Shown one piece after another: positions 18,981 to 28,374 of a stretch of 44,206 nucleotides of DNA. The DNA lies in the NCBI GenBank assembly GCA_023300235.1, contig JALZWN010000222.1:1-44206 (forward strand), read 5' to 3'. Source of the DNA: Mariniblastus sp. (GTDB lineage Bacteria > Planctomycetota > Planctomycetia > Pirellulales > Pirellulaceae). Both the position numbers and the translations under genes were made by a program. The notes beneath the pieces are model-generated. The model worked only from the letters and a program-made list of their open reading frames with translations. It was not told the origin of the DNA and did not search any database. Each line of letters starts with the position of its first letter. The first letter of the stretch is position 1.

Positions 18981-19376
18981 ATGCCATCAGACCAACACCT
19001 CTCTGATAGTCAATTTGACCAGGACGGTTTCCCGATCACGATCGGGTTCGCACCTGCAGGAGATGCATTAGACGCCAAACTTGCCGCCGCAGATGGCCTA
19101 GAACGCAATGAAGCCAACGCAGAACACGACAACGATCGTGAGCCGAGTGAAAAATCCGCGGCAGCCGATCAGGAGCCATTGACCGGTTATGAACTGGTGA
19201 CCGACATGATGCGGCGGCAGGACGAGGTCCTGGGGCAACTGGACAACCTGAATGCTCGGATTGAATTAGCAATCAAAGAAATCTCAGCTGCACGCAAATG
19301 CGAAATCGAAGCTCTTGAGGCCCAGAGGCAAATGCTTGAGAACGACGACCAAGCGAAACATCTGAAGGCGGCCTAA
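18981..19376 (+). CDS. Small acidic coiled-coil protein, unknown function
   Basis: I do not recognise this 131-residue protein. The N-terminal half is acidic and low in hydrophobicity (QFDQDGFPITIGFAPAGD, then an Ala/Glu/Asp-rich stretch). The C-terminal half (about 66-125) is a likely coiled coil with heptad-like spacing (MMRRQDEVLGQLDNLNARIELAIKEIS). It has no signal peptide or membrane helix. The clean composition and defined helical end favour a real gene. It is followed, after about 290 bp, by tRNA-Gln on the same strand. Confidence 0.6.
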   Translation: MPSDQHLSDSQFDQDGFPITIGFAPAGDALDAKLAAADGLERNEANAEHDNDREPSEKSAAADQEPLTGYELVTDMMRRQDEVLGQLDNLNARIELAIKEISAARKCEIEALEAQRQMLENDDQAKHLKAA

Positions 19377-19668
19377 TCCCCGTCGCAGTTATTTTTTCCG
19401 CCTATGTCCAATCGGCTAAGTTCCATCAGCGTGAAGGCCTCTAGAGCCACAGCAAAGCCAGCGATTGCCGAGCGAAACCGACAAGGAGTCCAAGTCGCAA
19501 AAACGGAAAATCTGGATTCAAAATTTGCCCGACCCGGAAAATACGCCGAAAATGGACAGATTTCCCCGATCACCTATTTTTCTATATGCGATCATTTGTT
19601 AATAATACCGCACGAGAAACGAACCTTGGCTTTAGAGAGCAATCTTCATTGCCGATACCGTAACTCAT

Positions 19669-19739
19669 TACCCGATAGTGTAATGGTAACACCACAGTTT
19701 TTGGTTCTGTTATTCTAGGTTCGAGTCCTAGTCGGGTAA
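19669..19739 (+). tRNA. tRNA-Gln (anticodon TTG)
   Basis: A 71-nt cloverleaf. The acceptor TACCCGA pairs with TCGGGTA. The D-arm is GTGT/ACAC, the anticodon stem ACAGT/TCTGT has a U-U closing mismatch, the loop TTTTGGT holds anticodon TTG, and the T-arm CTAGG/CCTAG encloses TTCGAGT. The discriminator is A. CCA is not encoded. Confidence 0.95.
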
Positions 19740-19744
19740 CCTAA

Positions 19745-19781
19745 GCCGCTGAGTCCTTTATAGGATTCAGTGGCTTTTTTT
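19745..19781 (+). terminator. Intrinsic terminator after tRNA-Gln
   Basis: A 13-bp stem GCCGCTGAGTCCT/AGGATTCAGTGGC (two G-U pairs) has the loop TTAT and is followed by seven T residues. It begins 5 nt after the tRNA. Confidence 0.9.
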
Positions 19782-20005
19782 GTGCCCAGACTCTCAGGCC
19801 CCCTTCGCAACGTCGCCAAGGCAACCGCTACGATGGTCGTACAAATCGCTAATTTCATCGCTCAAAAACGCTACTCATCCAGCGATTGCAAGGAATCTCT
19901 TGCCGGTGAACGAGATTTAGGCCCCAAAAAAAGAGTGCCTCAAAGGTAAGCCCAACGGAAATCAACGTTGAATCTTGGCTCGTATTTGCGATAATGGCTC
20001 CCGCA

Positions 20006-20051
20006 ACGACCTGCTCGCTTTTAAACAAACGAGACAGGTCGTGGTTTTTTT
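20006..20051 (+). terminator. Strong intrinsic terminator with no gene directly upstream
   Basis: The stem ACGACCTG-CTCG (20006-20017) pairs with CGAG-A-CAGGTCGT (20030-20042) with a single bulged A, followed by GG and a seven-T run. No coding gene ends here; the nearest plus-strand unit upstream is tRNA-Gln, which already has its own terminator. A weak promoter-like pair (TTGAAT, 18 bp, TAATGG) lies immediately upstream. The hairpin may end a short RNA or act as a leader attenuator of greA, 200 bp downstream. Confidence 0.75.
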
Positions 20052-20245
20052 GGTGAGCCCAAAATCAAATCTGGGCGAAACCAAAATCAAGGAACACCAA
20101 TTTACCGCACCGTCCTGCCGGTAGCCGAGCGACATTTGCTGGGTTGCCAGGAATTGCACATCACTTTAACCATCACCGTTGCCACACCCTCGCTGGCATA
20201 CGGATACCGTCGATCCTTGCGACCTAATTTTGACAGGAGCCAAAC

Positions 20246-20725
20246 ATGGAACGTGTACCAATGACCCAAGAAGCCTACGCAAGAATCCGGGCGGAAGTGG
20301 ATGAACTGGAAAACGTCACCATGCCTCAAATCGCCTCCGACGTCGCGCTGGCTCGCGACGAAGGTGACCTGAAAGAAAACGCCGAGTATCATGCTCAGCG
20401 CGAAAAGCAGGGTATGATGCAAGCCAAAATCAACCAACTGCGGGGCAAACTATCCATGGCCCAAATCGTCGACCCGAGCAAAATCCCTCGGGATCGCGTC
20501 GCCTTCGGTGCGTCGGTCAAGGTTTTGGACGTGGACATCGACGACGAAGAAGTCATCACGCTGGTCGGCGATGGCGACGAAGACTACGACAACGGCAAAT
20601 ACTTGATCACCAGCCCGATTGGCAAAGGCTTGCTGGGCAAGAAGGTCGGTGAAACGGCTGAAATTGCAATCCCCAAAGGTAAGCTTGTTTTCAAAATTTT
20701 GGATATCACGTACGACGAAGCGTAA
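20246..20725 (+). CDS. greA: Transcription elongation factor GreA
   Basis: A 159-residue Gre factor that rescues backtracked RNA polymerase by stimulating transcript cleavage. The N-terminal coiled coil contains the acidic tip [20 protein letters not shown], whose D and E residues coordinate the catalytic Mg2+ in this family. The C-terminal FKBP-like domain contains [23 protein letters not shown]. The AGGAG Shine-Dalgarno lies about 8 nt before ATG 20246. It is followed 96 bp later by the pxpBC fusion on the same strand. Confidence 0.97.
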   Translation: MERVPMTQEAYARIRAEVDELENVTMPQIASDVALARDEGDLKENAEYHAQREKQGMMQAKINQLRGKLSMAQIVDPSKIPRDRVAFGASVKVLDVDIDDEEVITLVGDGDEDYDNGKYLITSPIGKGLLGKKVGETAEIAIPKGKLVFKILDITYDEA

Positions 20726-20821
20726 GCCTCCAAGGCGAGTCCTGACCGCCGCAGACAAATTTTCAGGCTCGTGAATTTCCAGGCTCGCTAACTGATCAAT
20801 GCAACACGGAGTCGATCGCTA

Positions 20822-22468
20822 ATGGCCTTGTCAATCCAACGGCTGGGCGACCGTGCGATCTTGGTGACGCTGGGGACACGGGTCGATCCGAAAATCAATG
20901 ATCAAGTAATCGCGTTGCACCAGCGGCTGGTGAATGCCGACGGTGCGGAAATCGATTTTTTCACACCGGCTTTCTGTTCGCTGGGAATCGGTTACGACCC
21001 AGCGGTGTTAAGTTACGACGCTTTGTGTGAGTTGGTTCGTCAGGAATTCGAACGGATTAAAACCGTCGGTGAACACGAGCGAAAGCTGGTGAGGATTCCC
21101 GTTTGCTATTCGCCGGACTTGGGAATCGACCTAGAACACGTTGCCGCGTCCACAGGAATAACTCTTGAACAAGTGGTGCAGCTTCACACTGGCAAAACCT
21201 ATCGAGCATACATGCTCGGCTTCCTGCCGGGGTTTGCTTATCTGGGAAGCGTCGACCAGCGTTTGCGAGTTGATCGCCATGCCCAACCGCGTGTGAAGGT
21301 GGCAGCTGGTTCGGTCGGGCTGGCAGGGCAGCAAACCGGCGTTTATCCTTGCGAGGCCCCAGGCGGTTGGCAGATCATCGGCCGCACGCCAGTGTCGCTG
21401 CATGGCCCAAGTCCCGGTGACAGCCCAAGTCCCGGTGACACAGAGAATCCGTTTTTGGTTTCGCCGGGTGATGAGGTTCAGTTTTATCAGATCGACCAAG
21501 CAGAATTCGACGCGCTGTCAGCGCAAAACAATTGCGAACCCGCAGACACACAAACCGCTTTAACGATCCACACCGCTGACTCCGTGTCGTTGCATTTCAA
21601 AACCGCCGGCCTAAGAACCGCCGTTCAAGACTTCGGTCGCACCGGCTATCAACATCTGGGAGTACCTAGCGGCGGCGTGATGGATCGGTTCAGCGCCACG
21701 ATTGCGAATCGCTTAGTAGGCAATGCCGATGACGCGGCGTTGATTGAGATTACATTGATGGGCCCGACGATTGAAATCACCGGCGACTGCCAAATCGCGA
21801 TTACGGGCGCGGATTTGTCGCCGATGCTGGACGGCCAAGCGGTAGCGATGTGGGAAACCATTCCCGTCACTAGCACGCACCAGCTTCGCTTTGGTTCGCG
21901 GCAGAACGGATGCCGTTGCTACTTGGCGATCGCGGGAGAATTCCAAGTCGCGAGCTGGCTGGAGAGTGTTTCTGTATCGCCTAGCGGAGCCGATTCAGCG
22001 ACTGCATACCAATCTTTAAAAGACAAAACGATGTCGGTGATCGCCAACCCGGCGCCGACCAACAAACGAATTTTCCCCGAAGGCCAGCGGCCGGTACAGC
22101 TAGTGCGGGCCAATGATGGGCCGATTGAAACCCGGATTCACTTTCTACCAGGCCCTGAGTGGGATTGGTTTTCGGCGGAGCAGCGGTCCGATTTTTTTAG
22201 CCATCGGTTTGAGATTTTGCCGAACTCCAATTCGATGGGGTACCGGCTTTCAAGTTTCCTGAGCCAACCGCTAGATTCGCCGGCGATGATTTCTTCGGCG
22301 GTGGTACCGGGGGCGATTCAAGTGACACCAAGTGGTCAATGCATTTTGCTAATGCGAGACGCACAATCGACCGGCGGTTATCCACGGATGGGAGTCGCCC
22401 TTTACGACTCCTTAAACGAAGTCGCTCAGCTGCGCCCCGGTGATTCGATTCGTTTCGAACTGAAGTAA
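20822..22468 (+). CDS. 5-oxoprolinase subunits B and C fused (PxpB-PxpC / KipI-KipA type)
   Basis: A 548-residue fusion. Residues 1 to about 215 match PxpB/KipI (allophanate hydrolase subunit 1-like), with IQRLGDRAILVTLG, CYSPDLGIDLEHVA and the signature YRAYMLGFLPGFAYLG. Residues about 255-545 match PxpC/KipA (subunit 2-like), with TAGLRTAVQDFGRTGYQHLGVPSGGVMD and GGYPRMGVA. In bacteria the PxpABC complex hydrolyses 5-oxoproline to glutamate with ATP, and related pairs belong to urea carboxylase systems. PxpA (LamB/YcsF family) is not in this window, so activity depends on a distant partner. The linker contains an in-frame 18-bp duplication encoding PSPGDSPSPGD. Confidence 0.9.
   Translation: MALSIQRLGDRAILVTLGTRVDPKINDQVIALHQRLVNADGAEIDFFTPAFCSLGIGYDPAVLSYDALCELVRQEFERIKTVGEHERKLVRIPVCYSPDLGIDLEHVAASTGITLEQVVQLHTGKTYRAYMLGFLPGFAYLGSVDQRLRVDRHAQPRVKVAAGSVGLAGQQTGVYPCEAPGGWQIIGRTPVSLHGPSPGDSPSPGDTENPFLVSPGDEVQFYQIDQAEFDALSAQNNCEPADTQTALTIHTADSVSLHFKTAGLRTAVQDFGRTGYQHLGVPSGGVMDRFSATIANRLVGNADDAALIEITLMGPTIEITGDCQIAITGADLSPMLDGQAVAMWETIPVTSTHQLRFGSRQNGCRCYLAIAGEFQVASWLESVSVSPSGADSATAYQSLKDKTMSVIANPAPTNKRIFPEGQRPVQLVRANDGPIETRIHFLPGPEWDWFSAEQRSDFFSHRFEILPNSNSMGYRLSSFLSQPLDSPAMISSAVVPGAIQVTPSGQCILLMRDAQSTGGYPRMGVALYDSLNEVAQLRPGDSIRFELK
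21405..21440 (+). repeat. 18-bp perfect tandem duplication inside pxpBC
   Basis: GCCCAAGTCCCGGTGACA occurs twice head to tail, at 21405-21422 and 21423-21440. It preserves the frame and adds six residues to a Pro/Gly/Ser-rich loop of the PxpB half, so the protein probably tolerates it. It looks like recent slippage. Confidence 0.95.
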
Positions 22469-22492
22469 ATTCACCACGAGCTCGACAGCGAT

Positions 22493-23731
22493 TCATTCGT
22501 TTGCCTTCAGCCAATCCTTCCACGCTTGAACGTCCGTTCCGTGTGACTGCTTGGTAACCTTTTCTAGTTGTTTTACGACGTGAGTTTTCTGTTGGTCATT
22601 CGCAAACTCTAACGCTACCACGAGAAAATCAGGAGACTCCAATAAAGCTTGTTCTTTTATAAAATCCGCAACATTGTCGGTAGAGTTTTCTTCGATGATC
22701 TCCTTGAGTCGAAACCTTGCGTCCACCGAAAGCTCTTTATTGGTTGAGTACTCCTTGATCTTCGCCGACCATTGATCGTATCCAGCGGTCAACTTTTCAC
22801 TGGCTTCGTTTCGAGCCTGATAGTTGTCGGCATCTAAATCCTTGAACAAACCCTTGAGTACTTCCGTGCCTGACGCAGCTTGACTTTGAAGCCGCCTAAT
22901 AGCGGCCGAAAGAACTTCGGGGGCCCTTCTGCTGATCGGTTTTTCTATTCCTAAGCGATTCATTAATGGCAACAACAACTTCTCAACGGCCTGCGGATTT
23001 CGTTTCACAAAATCTGAAAATGAATCGCCGGTATAAACATTCACTTTATCGCCTGCTATCCAGATCAATTGTGTTGCCCCGTGCTTGCTTTGCAAGAATC
23101 GAACAAACAATTCGCCAAAGCTAAACTCAAATTTAAATATGCCTTTGCTGTTTTCGCTTAATTCAAAAGTCCGTTGGTCACCACCGAGTTCCCTGAAGTT
23201 AAACCGCAGGTCATCGGCCTTCGTGTTCGCTTCCCCCGCCATAGCTGCATTGCTGAAGCTTATTCTGCCGCCCGACCGAGAAGTCGAACGGCTACCGAGC
23301 ACTTCTGAAATCTTGAAAAAAGCCTTATCGACCGCTACCTGGGATTCGTTTCTGCCCGTCATCCCCAATCGAAATCGATCATTTCTACCGAACGGGTTAA
23401 TGCCCCGTGTCAGCAACTGCTCCGCCATTTTCACCGCCTGCTCTTCGGGCAACCCGCGCTTGACGAACTCATCGATCATCTTTGTTCGCTCCTCTTCGTC
23501 AACTACGACATCCCGTTTTTTCTTGAGACGTTCTGCCCAATCCTGTTTGATGGTCAGGTTGTCACCGTCCCACGTCAATTGCAAAAGCGCTTGCATTTCC
23601 GGAGCCACTTCATCAAACGCTCCGTTACCGAAATCCGCCTTCGGCATTGCTTCCTGAGCTGTTGTCTGGCCATGCAACGCAATTGACAGCAACAGTAAGA
23701 ATGCAACGACTCGTGTGTAGTTCGTAGACAT
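22493..23731 (-). CDS. Secreted protein of unknown function
   Basis: A 412-residue protein with a clear Sec signal peptide (hydrophobic VVAFLLLLSIALHG, likely cleaved near TTAQEA). The mature part is soluble. An N-terminal domain has repeated Phe/Asn/Arg motifs (FNFRELGGDQRTFELSENSKG). It is followed by an alpha-helical C-terminal region with helix pairs (LFKDLDADNYQARNEASEKL; VDARFRLKEIIEENSTDNVADFIKEQ) reminiscent of HEAT-type repeats, which I cannot confirm. No enzyme motif is seen. It is convergent with pxpBC, with only 24 bp between the stop codons, and stands as a single-gene unit. Confidence 0.75.
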   Translation of the reverse strand: MSTNYTRVVAFLLLLSIALHGQTTAQEAMPKADFGNGAFDEVAPEMQALLQLTWDGDNLTIKQDWAERLKKKRDVVVDEEERTKMIDEFVKRGLPEEQAVKMAEQLLTRGINPFGRNDRFRLGMTGRNESQVAVDKAFFKISEVLGSRSTSRSGGRISFSNAAMAGEANTKADDLRFNFRELGGDQRTFELSENSKGIFKFEFSFGELFVRFLQSKHGATQLIWIAGDKVNVYTGDSFSDFVKRNPQAVEKLLLPLMNRLGIEKPISRRAPEVLSAAIRRLQSQAASGTEVLKGLFKDLDADNYQARNEASEKLTAGYDQWSAKIKEYSTNKELSVDARFRLKEIIEENSTDNVADFIKEQALLESPDFLVVALEFANDQQKTHVVKQLEKVTKQSHGTDVQAWKDWLKANE

Positions 23732-23877
23732 AGGAGTTCCTTAATCGTCAAAAAACAAAGCATTATTTTGACCGCAAGCATATCGCTTTTTAAGATCGCA
23801 GTCGGCGAAGCTTACTGTGTTTTTTTTCACGGATCAACCCAGTTGGCCAAGTGCATTTAAAAAAGCGAGTTAACACG

Positions 23878-23910
23878 AAAAAAACCTTTGCCGACGGTCG
23901 GCAAAGGTTT
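23878..23910 (-). terminator. Intrinsic terminator of the sigma factor gene
   Basis: The 13-bp stem AAACCTTTGCCGA/TCGGCAAAGGTTT has a 3-nt loop. Seven A residues on its left side become a U-tract on minus-strand RNA. It lies about 98 nt past the sigma-factor stop at 24009. Confidence 0.85.
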
Positions 23911-24008
23911 CGAGAAAACTCACGCTTCGGGTTGATAGCCAACCCGCAACAAGAGATGCGTCAATCAAAAATCTAGAGCGTGGAAGCGGCCCTTCGATTG
24001 TTTTGGTT

Positions 24009-25517
24009 TTAGACCACTCGGCCATCGTAGGCAGGTTCGTAACCTTCTAGGAAACTCGAAAGCGAACGGTTGCGGTACGGTTGTTGAAGTTTGCGAACCG
24101 CTTTGGATTCGATCTGCCGAACGCGTTCGCGGGTAACCGAGAAAATCTTTCCGACTTCTTCAAGCGTGTAAGAGTATCCGTCGGCCAAGCCGTAACGCAG
24201 CTTCAAAATCTCGCGTTCGCGGTAGTTCAAGTGGTCCATCGCTTCCTCGATGCGTGACTTCAACGCTGCTTGATGCGTCGCGTGAAGCGGATCTTCGTTG
24301 CGGTGGTCTTGCAAGAAATCGCTGAACTGACTGTCCTCTTGATCCCCCACAGGCTGGTCGAGCGACAACGGTGTGCGAGCCATTTTCATGATCACCCGGG
24401 TGTCTTCGATCGACAAGTTTGCTTTCGAGGAAATCTCATCGGCGGTTGGTTCACGACCGAGGTCTTGGACGAGTTCACGCATTACGTTGCGAACTTTGGT
24501 CATCGTGTCAATCATGTGAACCGGCACGCGAATGGTTCGGCTTTGATCAGCGATCGCTCGCGTGATCGCTTGACGGATCCACCAAGTCGCATAGGTCGAA
24601 AACTTATAACCGCGTTGATGTTCGAACTTGTCGACGGCCCGCATCAGCCCGGTGTTACCCTCTTGAATCAAATCCAAAAAGTTCATCCCGCGGTTGCGAT
24701 ATTTTTTGGCGATCGACACGACCAACCGCAAGTTGCCAGCCGAAAGGATCCGCTTGGCCGCGTCTTGGACTTCGTTCAACTTTTTTGTCTTTTGAATTCG
24801 ACGATTTAGCGTCGCTGGTGATTCAAAGGTCTGCTGCATTAGGTAGTGCAGGTCTGACCGAACGTCCTCAACCGTACGCGAGCCCTTGTATTCAGGTGAC
24901 TTGACTTCTTCTAGCAGACGACTCAGATCTTGCATCCGTGTGTTGATCTCTTCCAACTGTGCGAACAATGGCTGTAGGCGATTGATCCGCAGGTTTGATT
25001 CTTCGACCAACATAACGCACTTGTTGCGGCGACGCACCAATCGTTTCCAAGCGGATCGTCGTTCTTTGATCGGGTTCGACTTACAAATCGAGATTAAGTA
25101 GTCGCCTTTGTTTTGGCTCAGCAAGTTTCGCAGGGTTGCCAGGTTCGGATCAAGCCGAGCCATGATGCGTTCTTTTTCGACTTTGTTAGTGACCGAGACT
25201 TCGATCGTGCGATCCAAACGCAGTTCCTTGTCGCGAACTTTTTGCAACTGGTCGACGGCTCCGTGGAGCATGAAGTCGGTGGCCAACATCGTGTTTCGGT
25301 AAGAGAATCGAGCCTTGTCAATGGCGACGGCCGAGGCGACTTCTTCTTCGCGGGTCAGCAAAGGAATGCGTCCCATCTGCATCAGGTAAACTCGAATTGG
25401 ATCATCAATGGCTGAATCTAAGGTCGAGTCAGTGCTGAGCGAATCGAATTTTTCGTTTTTCCCTGAAGCGGATACAGGAAGGCTTTGGTTGGATTGCAAT
25501 TTTGAAGAGCGTGGCAT
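24009..25517 (-). CDS. rpoD: RNA polymerase sigma-70 factor (RpoD/SigA type)
   Basis: A 502-residue group 1-like sigma factor. A short N-terminus precedes region 1.2 ([21 protein letters not shown]). A roughly 150-residue non-conserved helical insert follows, then region 2 ([57 protein letters not shown]), which recognises the -10 element. Region 3 is next, and region 4 ends the protein with the helix-turn-helix [20 protein letters not shown], which recognises -35. It is divergent from the aminotransferase gene, with a 426-bp shared upstream region. It could be one of several sigma-70 paralogues, as planctomycetes carry many sigma factors, but the full region set supports a housekeeping type. 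Confidence 0.92.
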   Translation of the reverse strand: MPRSSKLQSNQSLPVSASGKNEKFDSLSTDSTLDSAIDDPIRVYLMQMGRIPLLTREEEVASAVAIDKARFSYRNTMLATDFMLHGAVDQLQKVRDKELRLDRTIEVSVTNKVEKERIMARLDPNLATLRNLLSQNKGDYLISICKSNPIKERRSAWKRLVRRRNKCVMLVEESNLRINRLQPLFAQLEEINTRMQDLSRLLEEVKSPEYKGSRTVEDVRSDLHYLMQQTFESPATLNRRIQKTKKLNEVQDAAKRILSAGNLRLVVSIAKKYRNRGMNFLDLIQEGNTGLMRAVDKFEHQRGYKFSTYATWWIRQAITRAIADQSRTIRVPVHMIDTMTKVRNVMRELVQDLGREPTADEISSKANLSIEDTRVIMKMARTPLSLDQPVGDQEDSQFSDFLQDHRNEDPLHATHQAALKSRIEEAMDHLNYREREILKLRYGLADGYSYTLEEVGKIFSVTRERVRQIESKAVRKLQQPYRNRSLSSFLEGYEPAYDGRVV

Positions 25518-25943
25518 CTTGTTCCTTCAGCAAAGGTGAGTTTTCTCTGCTGACGAACAAAAGCAAGGCGAAGGCCAAACTTGATAACGGGGCTGTCAAA
25601 GTTTCAATCACCCCCAAAACAACGGGAAAAACAAGGTTTCGTCGCAAATTGGCCACCAAACTCGAATCAGTGATGATGCAAAAAAACATCCCCTATGATG
25701 CCAGCCAGAAGCATGTTGCCAAAAAACAACAGGGGACTCATACGGATCTGCAACCAAGAAACCAGAAGTCACGCGGGTTGGCCAGTTTCGCCCAAAGTCG
25801 TCTTCACTGACTTTCTACCGACTTTCGTGGCCTCAAAAACATCTGTCGCACCAAAACCCTTCTCGTGTAGAATACCCGCCTTTGATAGCCGAACCCCACC
25901 AGGCTGTCCTGAATACTTAAGCCCTAGGCCACGTTACATTTCC
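25518..25943. other. divergent promoter region between rpoD and the aminotransferase gene
   Basis: A 426-bp spacer with no supported gene. Promoters for both genes should lie here; an extended -10-like TGTAGAAT is present near 25867-25874, in the right orientation for the aminotransferase, but with no good -35. Open frames running through it in both directions have no recognisable features. Confidence 0.5.
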
Positions 25944-27152
25944 ATGCCTGAGATTTCCGACCGCGCAACAGGTTTACCCGAATCCCCGATCCGCAAACTT
26001 GCCCCCTTTGCCAACGCCGCCAAAGAAGCCGGTGTCAAGGTTTATCCACTGAACATTGGGCAACCCGATATCAAAACGCCGCAAGTGTTCTTCGACGCGA
26101 TCGCTGCCGCCGACACTTCGCTGTTGTCCTATAGTCCCTCGGCCGGCATCCCGACGCTCCGCGAAGAAGTCGCCAAGTACTACCGACGGTACGATTGCGA
26201 TGTGGTCACCGACGATGTCCTGATCACGACCGGCGCTTCCGAAGCGATCAATTTCGTGTTGCGAGCGATCTTGGATGCGGGCGAAGAGATGATCGTGCCA
26301 GAGCCATATTACGCCAACTATTTGTCGTTCACGATGGCCAATGATGGCGTGCTGGTGCCAGTGCCGTCAAGCATCGAAAACGATTTCGCGTTGCCAACGA
26401 TCGCTGATTTTGAAGCAAAGATCACGCCGAATACGCGGGCGATCATGATTTGCAACCCCGCCAACCCGACCGGGATTTTGTACCCCAAAGCAGCACTTGC
26501 TGAATTACTTGACTTGGTCAAACGACGAGACTTGTTTTTGATCGCGGACGAAGTTTACCGCGAATTTGTCTACGACGACCACATACACCACTCGGTGTTA
26601 AGCTTTAAGCGAGAATACGAAAACATCATCGTCATCGATTCGATCTCGAAACGGTTCTCCGCTTGTGGAGCACGAATTGGCAACGTGATTTCCAAAAACG
26701 AAAAACTACTACAGATGATTTTAAAAATGGCTCAGGCTCGCCTGTCGCCGCCGACCTTCGGACAGATCGGTGCCGAGGCGGTCTACCAATTGCCGGCCGA
26801 GTATTATCAAACGAACATCGCCGAGTATCAAAAGCGTCGCGACGTGGTGCTAGACTGGCTGCAAAAAATTCCCGGTGTGGTTTGCCCGGTCATCAACGGA
26901 GCGTTTTACGCGATGGTTCGATTGCCGGTGGACGATTCGGATCGGTTTTGTGAGTGGATGCTGAAAGAGTTTCGGCATAAAAATTCAACGATCATGCTGG
27001 CTCCGGGCAGTGGATTTTACGTGACGTCTGGGCTAGGATCGGATGAAGTTCGAATTGCCTATGTCCTCAACTGCGAAGACCTTACCGCCGCCATGGAGTG
27101 CCTAGAAGCAGGCCTCGCCGCTTACCCCGGACGAACCGGAACGACTGAATGA
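25944..27152 (+). CDS. Class I/II pyridoxal-phosphate aminotransferase (aspartate type)
   Basis: A 402-residue fold-type I aminotransferase, probably transferring the amino group of aspartate or a related amino acid to 2-oxoglutarate in the cytoplasm. Visible are the N-terminal NIGQPDIKTP, LITTGASEAINFVLRAI, the PLP-ring contact CNPANPTG, DEVYREFVYDD, the PLP-lysine K236 in DSISKRFSACGARIG, and the C-terminal VRIAYVLN, whose Arg binds the substrate carboxylate. I chose ATG 25944; the open frame extends 83 codons upstream, but that part is not aminotransferase-like. The stop overlaps the ATG of the next gene (ATGA), so the two are translationally coupled. The exact substrate cannot be read from sequence. 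Confidence 0.9.
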   Translation: MPEISDRATGLPESPIRKLAPFANAAKEAGVKVYPLNIGQPDIKTPQVFFDAIAAADTSLLSYSPSAGIPTLREEVAKYYRRYDCDVVTDDVLITTGASEAINFVLRAILDAGEEMIVPEPYYANYLSFTMANDGVLVPVPSSIENDFALPTIADFEAKITPNTRAIMICNPANPTGILYPKAALAELLDLVKRRDLFLIADEVYREFVYDDHIHHSVLSFKREYENIIVIDSISKRFSACGARIGNVISKNEKLLQMILKMAQARLSPPTFGQIGAEAVYQLPAEYYQTNIAEYQKRRDVVLDWLQKIPGVVCPVINGAFYAMVRLPVDDSDRFCEWMLKEFRHKNSTIMLAPGSGFYVTSGLGSDEVRIAYVLNCEDLTAAMECLEAGLAAYPGRTGTTE

Positions 27153-27514
27153 GCAATCAAAACCCAAACCACCGACCGTTGATCTCCTCGTCGACGCATC
27201 CCCCGCTTAGCAAGGGCGCGATCGTGCACTGGATGAATACGTGTGCGTCAAAGTTTCGGTTTACGATTGGTTCGATGTTGATTTTGACGACCGTCTTCGC
27301 GGCGTTCAGTGTGTGCTTAAGCTACTACGCTCGAGCGTTATGGGTGACCGGATCGCTCGAGTGGATGGGCTGGCAGACCCCGCCTCCATCAAAAACCAAA
27401 GGTACCGAGATCGGCATGTTCGCGATCGTCGCCGCAATGGTTCCAACGGTGTTCTTGGTAGTGGCCAGCTGGTTCCTGAAAGCGGCCAGTTTCGTTGCCA
27501 AGCTTTTTAGATAG
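27149..27514 (+). CDS. Small two-helix membrane protein
   Basis: A 121-residue protein. A polar N-terminal tail leads to the segment FRFTIGSMLILTTVFAAFSVCLSYYARALWV, which resembles a short N-terminal membrane motif I associate with many planctomycete proteins (RFxxxxLLxLTTxxA). A second helix follows at about 89-115 (GMFAIVAAMVPTVFLVVASWFL). The ATG overlaps the aminotransferase stop by 4 nt, so it is co-translated. Its function is unknown, and no enzymatic motif is visible. Confidence 0.75.
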   Translation: MSNQNPNHRPLISSSTHPPLSKGAIVHWMNTCASKFRFTIGSMLILTTVFAAFSVCLSYYARALWVTGSLEWMGWQTPPPSKTKGTEIGMFAIVAAMVPTVFLVVASWFLKAASFVAKLFR

Positions 27515-27758
27515 CCAGTTCAACGCTGGTTCTTTACCTGAAAAAACACTTTTGAGCATTTCTTGATGCTTTGAAATGTTTGGCTTGTTCGTTGTCTTTT
27601 GTAATTCCCAAAGCTACGCTATGGCCCCCCGCAACTCAGCAACCACCATCGCTGAATGGGATTGAGCCTTAGCCACGTTACAACGTAACAGAAAACGCCC
27701 TGCTTATGCTCAAGTGGCTTTTTCGCTTTCCTTCTTCAAATTTCAAACAACCCTGATC

Positions 27759-28352
27759 ATGGTCAAAAAATTACCACCTGAAGTTCAAGCGATCGTCAGT
27801 GCATCCGACGCAGGCTTTTACGCCACCACCGTTCTGTTGCTCAAGCCTTTCCTGGAAAACAACCCCGACAGCCAACGCGGTTGGATCGATTACGGCCACG
27901 CGTTAGGCAATCTGTCGCGATACCGTGAAGCCGAAGCGGCTTACCAACGAGCGATCGAGTTGACCAAAGAAGCTGATCGCGATTCGATTTACGGCGAAAT
28001 CGGCAACCTGTTTCGTAACGAAGGCAACTACGATGTCGCCGCGCAGTGGTACCGAAAACAAATCGAAGCCAATCCCAAAGACGCCACCGGCCATGTGTTC
28101 CTTGGCAGCCTTGAAATCAAACGAGGCGAATTCGCCAGTGCGATTGAGATCCTGCAAGAAGGTTTGGAATGCCAGACGGTCTGCTTTGAGGAACTCCATT
28201 TCGCACTCGGCAGCGCATACCGATCGCTGGAAGAGTTTACCCTTGCTAAAGTCCATTTCGACAAAGCGATCGCCGCCGACGCAAAGTACGATGCTGCCAA
28301 GACGGCTTTGAAAGATGTCAAGAACGCTGTCAGCGAACAACAGAAAATGTAG
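27759..28352 (+). CDS. TPR-repeat protein
   Basis: A 197-residue soluble protein built of about four tetratricopeptide repeats (residues about 35-180). The repeats carry the usual W/L/G/Y/A/F/A/P pattern, as in RGWIDYGHALGNLSRYREAEAAYQRAIEL, SIYGEIGNLFRNEGNYDVAAQWYRKQIEANP and HVFLGSLEIKRGEFASAIEILQEGL. Such proteins scaffold protein interactions. I chose ATG 27759 over 27714 because the upstream 15 residues (MAFSLSFFKFQTTLI) are not needed for the TPR fold; if used they could form a weak hydrophobic leader. It is preceded by a 244-bp spacer and followed by a tandem repeat. Confidence 0.85.
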   Translation: MVKKLPPEVQAIVSASDAGFYATTVLLLKPFLENNPDSQRGWIDYGHALGNLSRYREAEAAYQRAIELTKEADRDSIYGEIGNLFRNEGNYDVAAQWYRKQIEANPKDATGHVFLGSLEIKRGEFASAIEILQEGLECQTVCFEELHFALGSAYRSLEEFTLAKVHFDKAIAADAKYDAAKTALKDVKNAVSEQQKM

Positions 28353-28374
28353 CTTCGCTCGATGTGGGAATCCG

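Noticed and set aside
18601-18981. 126-codon TTG-initiated open frame overlapping the coiled-coil gene by one base
   Set aside because: A rare start, no ribosome binding site, mixed low-quality composition and no motif. Retained only as part of an unexplained region.
25695-25943. 83-codon N-terminal extension of the aminotransferase
   Set aside because: The extension covers the promoter-like region and has no homology to the family N-terminus, which begins naturally at ATG 25944.
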